Shown here one piece after another: positions 1-4,990 of a stretch of DNA of 16,909 nucleotides. The notes under the pieces were generated by a model that worked only from the letters and a program-made list of their open reading frames with translations, searched no databases and was not told the origin of the DNA. Numbering within the stretch: position 1 is the first letter of the stretch; each line of letters begins with the position of its first letter. The stretch comes from CAKSEI01 sp964403505 (GTDB lineage: Bacteria > Bacillota > Clostridia > Oscillospirales > CAG-272). The stretch spans positions 1 through 16,909 of the forward strand of contig CAYOFP010000028.1 of NCBI GenBank assembly GCA_964403505.1. Reading direction: 5' to 3'. Both the position numbers and the translations under genes were made by a program.

Positions 1-69
1 TCATTCACTAACAATTTAATATTTGTTTTGTCTAAACTTTGGGGTTCACTTCAAATGATACCGTTTTTG
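1..69. mobile_element. Right end of an IS3-like insertion sequence (partial)
   Basis: Bases 29-69 start TGTCTAAAC, pass through a GGGG run and end GATACCGTTTTTG. They match the reverse complement of 16837-16879 over about 41 bases with only a few mismatches and single-base indels. A TGTCTAA...GGGG...CA terminus is what I know from right ends of IS3-family elements. The reading frame starting at base 2 gives HSLTI followed by TAA at 17-19, which could be the last residues of a transposase lying off the window. The family assignment is from memory of such ends. The exact outer boundary (near 53 or near 69) is uncertain because similarity continues past the usual CA end. Confidence 0.55.
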
Positions 70-160
70 TTTGTGAAATCACAGTAGCTCTATGGCTTTA
101 GATATAACAATGAGCGCGATAGAGATATCATAAATTCTAACCCAGAAGTCTGCGGAAAAC

Positions 161-218
161 AGTCCCTCAGTCAGCTACGCTGACAGCTCCCCTTGCACAG
201 AGGAGCCGGGGGGTGCGG
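161..218. repeat. Palindromic intergenic repeat (double hairpin)
   Basis: Two adjacent hairpins are visible. GTCAGC at 170-175 pairs perfectly with GCTGAC at 179-184. GCTCCCCT at 186-193 pairs with AGAGGAGC at 199-206 with one mismatch. The order 'CCCTCAGTCAGC...GCTGACAGCTCCCC...GGAGCC' is one I associate with abundant dispersed repeats in gut clostridial genomes. That association is from memory and only one copy of this type is present in the window. Confidence 0.55.
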
Positions 219-384
219 ACAATTTTTTCGCTTAATCACAGAGATTTAATTGCTTTTTGAGTCTGCATTCCGGCAGAGCAGAGAAACATCGGCGTAAAGA
301 CCGGATTTATCTTCGCTCTAAAACAGTATCTTCGATATCGTTTTTTCTTTTTGCCAATATATCTTCCCATATGAAAGTTTTTGC

Positions 385-412
385 GTCGCTTTTAAAAAGC
401 GACTGCCTTTTT
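385..412 (+). terminator. Orphan rho-independent-type terminator
   Basis: GTCGCTTTT (385-393) pairs perfectly with AAAAGCGAC (395-403), and a run of five T follows at 408-412. It points rightward, yet no gene is visible before it inside the window. Confidence 0.5.
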
Positions 413-433
413 ATGACAATGTGACCGTCCGAC

Positions 434-462
434 TTGATTTTTCATACAATTTATATTAAAAT
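434..462 (+). promoter_or_regulatory. Promoter for the lysozyme-mgtC pair
   Basis: TTGATT (434-439), a 17-base spacer and TAAAAT (457-462) form a good sigma-A-type promoter, with transcription expected to start near 469, about 26 bases before the lysozyme start codon. The octamer CATACAAT at 443-450 lies inside the same region and equals the -10 consensus of sporulation factor sigma-E, but no matching -35 was found, so sigma-A is the simpler reading. Confidence 0.55.
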
Positions 463-494
463 ATATTTATCAAAATACATAAGGGGACAAAGAA

Positions 495-1751
495 ATGAAA
501 AAAAGAGTATTACTCGCCGCTCTCGCTTTATTTATAGCGATCCTATCGTATTCTCCCGTACTTGCCGCCGACGGCTATAAGGAATACGGTATCGACGTAT
601 CGGCATGGAACGGAATCCTCGATTTTAGGCAAATAAAAGAAAGTGGAAAAGACTTTGTCATCCTACGTGCAGGCTTCTCGGGAACGAAGGATACATATTT
701 TGAGCAGAACTACATCGCCGCAAAGGCGGCGGGACTGAATGTCGGCGTATACATATATTCCTATGCGCAAAACGTAGCGGAAGCAGAGGAGGACGCCCGT
801 GATGTCCTCTCGTGGATCAAGGGCAAACAGCTCGAATACCCCGTCTTTTTCGATATCGAGAATGAAAAGTGGCAGGGCGGGCTCTCGACTGCGCTCCGCA
901 CTCAGATGTGCATCGCTTTTATTAAAAAAATGAGGGAAAACGGCTTCCTCGCAGGCGTATATGCAAACGAAAACTGGTTTAATAATTATCTTGATAAGTC
1001 GCTTCTCACAGGAAGCGAGCTGTGGCTCGCCAAGTGGACGCCGAGCGGCACGGACTCTATCACCGTGCCGGGGGAATACCACATGTGGCAGTACAGCGAC
1101 AAGGGAACCTTGCCCGGGCACAACTGCTACTTCGACCTCGACGTCTCATATTTTAACTACGCAAAATATATGAAGGAAAACGGCCTCAACGGCTTTCCGC
1201 TGTACGACCCTGACCTGCCGTTCACCGATGTGAAGATGACGGCATGGTATTACGACAGCGTGAAATACTGCTATGATAATGAGCTTTTCATGGGAACGAG
1301 CCCGACGACCTTTTCCCCTGAGACGCAAATGACACGGGCCATGTTCGTGACGGTGCTCGGACGGCTCTGCCGTGCGGACGTCACAGAATATACCTCCTCC
1401 CCGTTTCTCGATGTGAATATGAATACATATTACGGTCCGTACATAGAATGGGCAAGGGAAAAAGAGATCGTATCCGGCATGACGGCGAATATGTTTGAGC
1501 CCGATTCCCCCATCACACGTGAGCAGATGTGCCGTATGTTATGTGGATTTGCCGACGCTATGGGTATTACCCTGAATAGCGGCGCATCAAATAAGTTTAC
1601 AGACGATGATAAAATAGCGAGCTGGGCGCACGAGAGCGTACTCAGGCTCGCTGCCGCAGGTATCGTTACGGGAATGGGCAACGGTTCTTTCAGTCCGAAA
1701 ACGAATACCACCCGGGCACAATGCTCATCCATACTCAAGAGAATAAGTTAG
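495..1751 (+). CDS. Secreted GH25 lysozyme (1,4-beta-N-acetylmuramidase) with three SLH repeats
   Basis: The 418-residue protein begins with a signal peptide (KKR, hydrophobic core, likely cut after VLA near residue 24). Residues about 30-225 are a GH25 muramidase domain. YGIDVSAWNG carries the early Asp34, FFDIEN gives the catalytic-type Asp120/Glu122 pair, and a later DLD sits at 214-216. These residues match enzymes that cut the MurNAc-GlcNAc bond of peptidoglycan. Three SLH repeats follow (about 241-290, 302-352, 366-416), each with an FxD start and a TRA/TRE-type motif; such repeats usually anchor proteins to secondary cell-wall polymer. The expected site of action is therefore the outside of the cell's own wall. 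AAGGGGA just before the ATG supports the start. mgtC follows after 16 bases, probably co-transcribed. Wall remodelling is inferred; a defensive or spore-related lytic role is possible. Confidence 0.93.
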   Translation: MKKRVLLAALALFIAILSYSPVLAADGYKEYGIDVSAWNGILDFRQIKESGKDFVILRAGFSGTKDTYFEQNYIAAKAAGLNVGVYIYSYAQNVAEAEEDARDVLSWIKGKQLEYPVFFDIENEKWQGGLSTALRTQMCIAFIKKMRENGFLAGVYANENWFNNYLDKSLLTGSELWLAKWTPSGTDSITVPGEYHMWQYSDKGTLPGHNCYFDLDVSYFNYAKYMKENGLNGFPLYDPDLPFTDVKMTAWYYDSVKYCYDNELFMGTSPTTFSPETQMTRAMFVTVLGRLCRADVTEYTSSPFLDVNMNTYYGPYIEWAREKEIVSGMTANMFEPDSPITREQMCRMLCGFADAMGITLNSGASNKFTDDDKIASWAHESVLRLAAAGIVTGMGNGSFSPKTNTTRAQCSSILKRIS

Positions 1752-1767
1752 AAAGGCAGGAAAGACA

Positions 1768-2478
1768 ATGACTGATTACCCTATGTTAAATGATATTCTG
1801 TACGCCACGCCCACGCACGGATATTTCGCCGTGACCTGTATGCTGAGAATCCTTATTGCCGTCATATGCGGCGGCCTCATCGGACTTGAGCGGACAAAGA
1901 GGCAGAAAGGTGCGGGAATACGCACGCATATCCTCGTTGCGATCGGTGCAGCGCTGATAATGATAATATCGAAATACGGGTTTTACGACGTCATTATCAC
2001 CGACGGCATTTCGCTTGATGCCTCCCGTATTGCGGCAAATATCGTAAACGGCCTCGGCTTTCTAGGTGCAGGAATCATATTCATAAAAAATACCGCCGTC
2101 CGTGGTCTTACGACGGCGACGGGACTGTGGGCAAGCTCAGGAGTGGCTATGGCGATGGGCGCCGGGCTTTATTTCGTCGGCATATTCACGACCGCGGCTC
2201 TCATCCTCGCACAGATAATACTGCATATAAAGCTCAAGAATTTTGACACTTCGGGATATGGCGAACTTATCGTTACCCTGAAATACTCGGAGGATGCATA
2301 CGAAAATTTCGAGCGTGATTTCGCCCCGTATAACGTTCAGATCGAGGGCTGCCGCTTCAAACGTGAAGGTGACAGCGAGGTCATACGCATCTCCGCCCGT
2401 GTATCGGATAAACTGACAAATGCGGACCTTCTGACCATCGCACAAAATAATAAAGACATGATATCCGCAGAGATATAA
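1768..2478 (+). CDS. MgtC/SapB family inner-membrane protein
   Basis: The 236-residue protein has about five membrane segments in its first 150 residues. It carries the family signatures GGLIGLERTKRQKGAGIRTH and GFLGAGIIF, and a hydrophobic GLTTATGLWASSGVAMAMG stretch. Residues about 160-236 form a soluble tail of the size and position of the ACT-like domain in longer MgtC homologues. In known members MgtC supports growth in low magnesium, modulates the F-type ATPase and affects virulence; the role of clostridial homologues is unclear. The start follows AGGAAAG and lies 16 bases after the lysozyme stop, so the two are likely one transcription unit ending at the 2480-2517 hairpin. No magnesium riboswitch is visible. 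The family call is firm, the substrate or partner is not. Confidence 0.9.
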   Translation: MTDYPMLNDILYATPTHGYFAVTCMLRILIAVICGGLIGLERTKRQKGAGIRTHILVAIGAALIMIISKYGFYDVIITDGISLDASRIAANIVNGLGFLGAGIIFIKNTAVRGLTTATGLWASSGVAMAMGAGLYFVGIFTTAALILAQIILHIKLKNFDTSGYGELIVTLKYSEDAYENFERDFAPYNVQIEGCRFKREGDSEVIRISARVSDKLTNADLLTIAQNNKDMISAEI

Positions 2479-2479
2479 G

Positions 2480-2517
2480 TAAACCGCTGATTTTTATTAC
2501 TAAAAATCAGCGGTTTA
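2480..2517. terminator. Terminator between converging genes
   Basis: A perfect 17-bp inverted repeat (2480-2496 with 2501-2517) encloses a TTAC loop and begins two bases after the mgtC stop. A TTTT stretch follows on the plus side, so it should stop the lysozyme-mgtC transcript. The leftward genes ending at 2545 run into it from the other side, where the downstream T-run is poor. Confidence 0.75.
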
Positions 2518-2532
2518 AGTTTTGCGGGTTTT

Positions 2533-2583
2533 CAGGGAGCTTTTTCAAAAGCTTCCTGAATGGGGTTCAGGGCAAGGTCCTGA
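2533..2583. repeat. REP-like double hairpin overlapping a gene end
   Basis: CAGGGAGCTTTT (2533-2544) pairs with AAAAGCTTCCTG (2547-2558), with one G-T wobble and a two-base loop. TCAGGGC (2567-2573) pairs with GTCCTGA (2577-2583), again with one wobble. The arrangement resembles the hairpin at 16753-16782: CAGG, then GA-CTTTT, then AAAAG, then CCTG. This suggests the same repeat class. The element covers the last 13 codons and stop of the leftward 2545-3060 gene. Confidence 0.5.
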
Positions 2584-3060
2584 TAATCTCTCCTCTAAAT
2601 ACTCGGCAAAGCGGCTGTCACATTCGAGAAAGAGCACATCGAGCTCGCCGTCCTCGGATTCGCGGAAAAAGAAACAATACACGTCCTTTGCATCTAAATT
2701 CACGCAATAATTATACCTGCGGAAAACTCGTCCGTATTTCTCGGCATTGTCGCTTTTCTTTTCAAATGCGACACAGGTGTCGAGCGAAAGCTTACATACC
2801 AGCCGGGAGCGCTTGCCGCATATTTCATTGACCGAGAGGTCGTACCCCTCCCCCTCCGGCTCTACGGTATAGATATATTCCTGCAGGATATACCGTTTCA
2901 TTACGAGAATACACCCTGTGAAAAAGGCGATACCGAAAAACTGCATGACCGAGAGCATCCGGAAAAGCGGCGCGCACCCGATACAGATAATACCGCAAAT
3001 CAGCAGAATAAAAGCGAGCGTATATGCGCTTTTTTTATTTTGTGCCGGTCTGTATGTCAT
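2545..3060 (-). CDS. Conserved-looking two-TM protein of unknown function, possibly PH-like
   Basis: I do not recognise a named family. The 171 residues show a short polar start, two membrane segments (about 13-31 and 38-55, the second ending at VMKRYILQEYIYTVE), then a soluble, beta-rich looking part of about 110 residues with scattered cysteines. Two N-terminal helices followed by a beta domain is the layout of many bacterial PH-like membrane proteins; that is a suggestion only. The ATG overlaps the stop of the phosphoesterase gene as ATGA (3057-3060), implying translational coupling and co-transcription. The last 12 or so residues (GPCPEPHSGSF region) are encoded by the palindromic repeat at 2533-2583, so the native C-terminus may have been changed by repeat insertion. 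Function is unknown. Confidence 0.8.
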   Translation of the reverse strand: MTYRPAQNKKSAYTLAFILLICGIICIGCAPLFRMLSVMQFFGIAFFTGCILVMKRYILQEYIYTVEPEGEGYDLSVNEICGKRSRLVCKLSLDTCVAFEKKSDNAEKYGRVFRRYNYCVNLDAKDVYCFFFRESEDGELDVLFLECDSRFAEYLEERLSGPCPEPHSGSF

Positions 3061-3524
3061 GATATGCTCCCATGGGACAAAAGGATCTGTCCGTTCTTTA
3101 TTATGGCGAGTCCGAACTTACCGTTTGCCGCAGCACCCGGATTAAAAAGGTAAAACGGCTTTTCCTCCCTGATATAATCGTTTCTCTGATTATGGGTATG
3201 CCCGTATATTACGATATCATACCCGCCTTCGCACGCCAGCTTCTTCAGTCCCCAGTCGCCGAACTTTGCTTTCGCAGTATGACCGTGCAGGACAGCTAGC
3301 TTCACCCCCTCCGCCTCAAGTGTCTCAAGGTCAGGAGCGCCGATGCCGTCGCAATTACCCCTGACGCACACAAACCGCATGTCGGGATGCTCCTCTCTCA
3401 GTCTCTTGATATCGGCGGCGCCGTCTCCGCAGAAAATGACCGCATCGCAGTCCTCGTGCAGAGCGAACATCCGCCGTAAGTTACCGATCCTGCCGTGAGA
3501 ATCAGATAATATTAAAAATTTCAT
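3057..3524 (-). CDS. YfcE/MJ0936-type metallophosphoesterase
   Basis: The 155-residue protein has the calcineurin-like phosphoesterase motifs in order: DSHG near residue 7, FCGDG near 32, RGNCD near 55, LHGH near 79 and IYGHTHNQR near 106. These residues bind the two metal ions of small bacterial phosphodiesterases such as YfcE and MJ0936, which act in the cytoplasm on small phosphodiester substrates in vitro; the natural substrate is unknown. I place the start at the ATG at 3524, preceded by GGGGAGGAAAAGG at 3528-3540. A reading frame runs 39 codons further upstream, but that part would lie inside the divergent gene and has no family similarity. The gene overlaps the next by four bases. Its promoter must sit in or near the 5' end of the divergent 3572 gene. 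Confidence 0.9.
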   Translation of the reverse strand: MKFLILSDSHGRIGNLRRMFALHEDCDAVIFCGDGAADIKRLREEHPDMRFVCVRGNCDGIGAPDLETLEAEGVKLAVLHGHTAKAKFGDWGLKKLACEGGYDIVIYGHTHNQRNDYIREEKPFYLFNPGAAANGKFGLAIIKNGQILLSHGSIS

Positions 3525-3544
3525 AACCTTTTCCTCCCCGTTCT

Positions 3545-3552
3545 CATACAAT
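3545..3552 (+). promoter_or_regulatory. Possible sigma-E-like -10 for the three-gene cluster
   Basis: CATACAAT at 3545-3552 equals the -10 consensus of the sporulation mother-cell factor sigma-E. The best -35 candidate is TTCATAA at 3520-3526, about 3 bases too far away. A start near 3559 would fall on the ribosome binding site CAGGAG (3557-3562), giving an almost absent leader. This is therefore a weak call based on one octamer. Confidence 0.25.
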
Positions 3553-3571
3553 ATATCAGGAGTTGTTGCAT

Positions 3572-3826
3572 ATGGAAATAAACAAAAACGAACTTTATTC
3601 AGCGCTGAATCAAAACCCCGAGCAGTTGACCGAACTCGCACGGCAAATCGCCGTTTCGCTGGGTTTTCCGCCCGAGAGAGCAGATATTTTAGTACAGAAC
3701 CGTGATCTCATCGCAGCGAAACTGTCACGCATGACCGATGCCGATATCAATAATCTGGCGGCGGTCGTCGGCGAGGATAAAATGCAGGATATCCTCGCAA
3801 AGATAAAGGAAAACGGTCATGGCTGA
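3572..3826 (+). CDS. Small uncharacterised protein, first of a three-gene cluster
   Basis: I do not recognise this family by name. The 84-residue protein is soluble and appears helical: a first part (about 1-35) containing LNQNPEQLTELARQIAVS, then DLIAAKLSRMTDADINNLAAVV, ending in a charged KIKENGHG tail. No signal peptide, membrane segment or cysteine is present. I prefer the ATG at 3572, nine bases after GGAG (3559-3562), over the in-frame TTG at 3563. The stop overlaps the next start by eight bases, so the two proteins are probably made together. The repeated pattern of 'NPE...' with short helices resembles the start of the next protein (SNPEALSKAMDIAKTFM), so the two could be related or interact; that is inference. 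Confidence 0.75.
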   Translation: MEINKNELYSALNQNPEQLTELARQIAVSLGFPPERADILVQNRDLIAAKLSRMTDADINNLAAVVGEDKMQDILAKIKENGHG

Positions 3827-4163
3827 AGCGCAGGACGCACTCTCTGCCCTACTGTCTAATCCCGAGGCTCTCTCAAAAGCTATGGACATAGCGAAAACCT
3901 TTATGGCAAGTCCCTCACAGGCCCCCCCGCCGACAGCAGAGGCGCAAACGCCTGAACCGAAACCGACCGCAGAGGCACAAACGCCCCTTCCCTTGCCAAA
4001 GCAGACAGGCGGAGTCGCACAGGATGACAATACACGCCTGATCCTTGCGCTGAAGCCTTTTTTGTCAGAAAAGCGCTCAAAAAATGTAGGTGCAGTACTC
4101 GCACTCATGCGTGCGATGCAACTGATGGGTGCGGCAGACCTTTTTGATTGGAGGGGACATTGA
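3819..4163 (+). CDS. Small uncharacterised protein with Pro-rich linker, second of cluster
   Basis: The 114-residue protein has three parts. A helical start (1-32) contains ALLSNPEALSKAMDIAKTFM. A Pro/Ala/Thr-rich linker (about 33-67) includes a tandem 11-residue repeat beginning PTAEAQTP (DNA units at 3930 and 3963, 33 bases apart). A conserved-looking helical end (about 70-114) contains LALKPFLSEKRSKNVGAVL and then LMRAMQLM. I recall this end pattern (LKP-[FY]-LSEKR) from hypothetical proteins of spore-forming Clostridia, with no assigned function. AAGGA at 3806-3810 precedes the ATG, which overlaps the previous gene by eight bases; the stop shares one base with the next ATG (TGATG). No membrane segment is seen. 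A scaffold or adaptor is possible, but the function is unknown. Confidence 0.75.
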   Translation: MAEAQDALSALLSNPEALSKAMDIAKTFMASPSQAPPPTAEAQTPEPKPTAEAQTPLPLPKQTGGVAQDDNTRLILALKPFLSEKRSKNVGAVLALMRAMQLMGAADLFDWRGH

Positions 4164-4492
4164 TGTATCAGGGGAAATACCCCGAAACCGGACTGCCGCC
4201 CGGCTATAACGGTACGGCATATAAACCACCGCACGAGCCTGAACCACCACGCGAACCTGAAGTGACGGCGGATGTCCCGAACGAGATAAGACCTGACTGC
4301 CTCCCGGTACAGCCGCCCATACCCGAAAACACGGGCGGCAATATATTTCAGGGGATAACCGAGCATCTCTTTTCGCACAGTATAGATATGGAAGACCTGC
4401 TGTTGATCGGTCTGACAGTAATGCTGATAAATTCGGGTGCAGACAGCAGTCTCATTATCGCCATGGCGATGCTGTTTGTCATGGGTCTGTAA
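4163..4492 (+). CDS. Small uncharacterised protein with C-terminal membrane segment, third of cluster
   Basis: The 109-residue protein starts with a Tyr/Pro/Gly-rich, flexible stretch (about 1-55, including GYNGTAYKPPHEPEPPREPE). A short linker follows, then a hydrophobic C-terminus: MEDLLLIGLTVMLINSGADS and IIAMAMLFVMGL. The EDLLL...D...L pattern is one I have seen at the end of unnamed clostridial proteins. The C-terminal segments could insert into a membrane or pack in a homo-oligomer. I choose the ATG at 4163 with GGAGGGG at 4150-4156 over the TTG at 4148, because the ATG shares a base with the previous stop. The three genes form one translationally coupled unit. No clear terminator follows. 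A minus-strand promoter downstream (4568-4596) points back across it. Function unknown; a sporulation role is only inferred. Confidence 0.75.
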   Translation: MYQGKYPETGLPPGYNGTAYKPPHEPEPPREPEVTADVPNEIRPDCLPVQPPIPENTGGNIFQGITEHLFSHSIDMEDLLLIGLTVMLINSGADSSLIIAMAMLFVMGL

Positions 4493-4567
4493 TACTATCG
4501 CAGATTTCTCGACACGCATGCGCGACAGCCGATCACAGTGTAATATGCGCACCCGTCCGCTATGCTT

Positions 4568-4596
4568 ATTATAGCATGTTGCCAAGGTGCAGTCAA
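4568..4596 (-). promoter_or_regulatory. Strong sigma-A-type promoter pointing antisense
   Basis: Read on the minus strand: TTGACT (4591-4596), a 17-base spacer, TATAAT (4568-4573). Transcription would start near 4561 and run leftward across the three-gene cluster on its antisense strand. There is no convincing gene in that direction: the long antisense frame has its first ATG at 4585, upstream of the expected start, and no ribosome binding site later. A small weak hairpin (GCTAT...ATAGC, about 4558-4574) sits across the -10 and start. The product could be an antisense or small RNA. Confidence 0.5.
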
Positions 4597-4609
4597 CAGT
4601 ACATTCAGG

Positions 4610-4643
4610 GAAATGAAAAAGCAGACAGGCTAAGCCTGTCTGC
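4610..4643 (-). terminator. Terminator of the 42-codon gene
   Basis: A perfect 10-bp stem (GCAGACAGGC at 4621-4630 with GCCTGTCTGC at 4634-4643) with a three-base loop is followed, on the minus strand, by TTTTTCATTT (4611-4620). It lies 17 bases after the small gene's stop and could also end transcripts that read on from trkH. Confidence 0.8.
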
Positions 4644-4660
4644 CGGTCTTTTAAAGAAAA

Positions 4661-4789
4661 TTAAAAATCGTCGTCATTTCCTTCGGGGTCGGTTTCGTAC
4701 TCAATTTCCCCGGTAGAGATAGCATCCATGACCTCGTCACTCGAGAGGTCGAAAAGAGTTGCCATAGGTTCTTCAAAAAGCTTCTTCAT
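4661..4789 (-). CDS. Acidic 42-residue peptide of unknown function
   Basis: This minus-strand gene encodes 42 residues: MKKLFEEPMATLFDLSSDEV, then MDAISTGEIEYETD, then PEGNDDDF. It has two lysines at the start and 14 acidic residues, no cysteine and no signal peptide. Support is unusually complete for so short a frame: AGAGAGGA seven bases before the ATG (4797-4804), a TTGATT/17/TATAAT promoter (4871-4899) and a strong terminator (4610-4643). The layout, MKK plus an aromatic residue and Pro near the start, LFDLSSDEVM in the middle and a variable acidic end, reminds me of abundant unnamed short peptides of gut Clostridia, some of which resemble precursor peptides. No modification enzyme or transporter is next to it, so a peptide-natural-product role is not supported here. 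It lies 201 bases downstream of trkH on the same strand. Confidence 0.72.
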   Translation of the reverse strand: MKKLFEEPMATLFDLSSDEVMDAISTGEIEYETDPEGNDDDF

Positions 4790-4990
4790 GTTTAAATCCT
4801 CTCTTCGTCAATAATCGGCAACGTTCGTCAGTTTTACCCTCAAACATGTGTCAGTTCTTTTAGTGATATCATTATACATCGTATGATACCAAAAATCAAT
4901 ATATTTTTGTAAAATAATTAAAATTCGTTTTTTTGCACAAATATTGCACGGCACTTTCAGTGCTGACTTATCGGTTATTGTGCATTATCG
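4790..4990. other. Intergenic region between trkH and the 42-codon gene
   Basis: It holds the small gene's ribosome site, a 75-base leader and the promoter at 4871-4899. Between that promoter and trkH lies a 7-bp hairpin (4962-4978 region, GGCACT/AGTGCT) without a T-run on the minus strand. I see no clear trkH terminator, so read-through into the small gene is possible. Confidence 0.5.
4871..4899 (-). promoter_or_regulatory. Promoter of the 42-codon gene with overlapping imperfect palindrome
   Basis: On the minus strand: TTGATT (4894-4899), 17 bases, TATAAT (4871-4876). GATATCAT (4866-4873) and ATGATACC (4883-4890) are inverted copies with 7 of 8 bases matching, spaced by nine bases and covering the -10 and spacer, a plausible repressor site. 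Confidence 0.6.

Larger units (their letters stand above)
70..433. other. Intergenic stretch, no gene seen
   Basis: I see no coding region with a ribosome binding site here; the longest ATG-led stretch near 371 gives only 17 codons. The stretch holds a palindromic repeat (161-218) and a rho-independent-type hairpin (385-412), both listed separately. The rest is AT-rich sequence without a recognisable motif. The hairpin with no gene before it suggests that a transcript once entered from the left, possibly before the insertion sequence arrived. Confidence 0.6.

Noticed and set aside
3525..3641. 39-codon N-terminal extension of the phosphoesterase
   Set aside because: The family start motif MKFLILSDSHG begins at 3524 with a strong ribosome site; the extension would lie inside the divergent gene.
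4493..4567. Small structured RNA or tRNA in the gap after the three-gene cluster
   Set aside because: I could not fold a cloverleaf or find a known RNA motif; only a short CGCATGCG palindrome and weak stems are present.
3725..4585. 286-codon minus-strand frame opposite the three-gene cluster
   Set aside because: It is rich in Arg, Cys and His with no family motif, has no ribosome site, and its ATG lies upstream of the expected start of the 4568-4596 promoter. It is the antisense shadow of three coupled genes.
4661..4789. RiPP biosynthetic cluster around the 42-residue peptide
   Set aside because: No radical-SAM enzyme, cyclase, protease-transporter or immunity gene is within reach; neighbours are trkH and the unnamed three-gene cluster.
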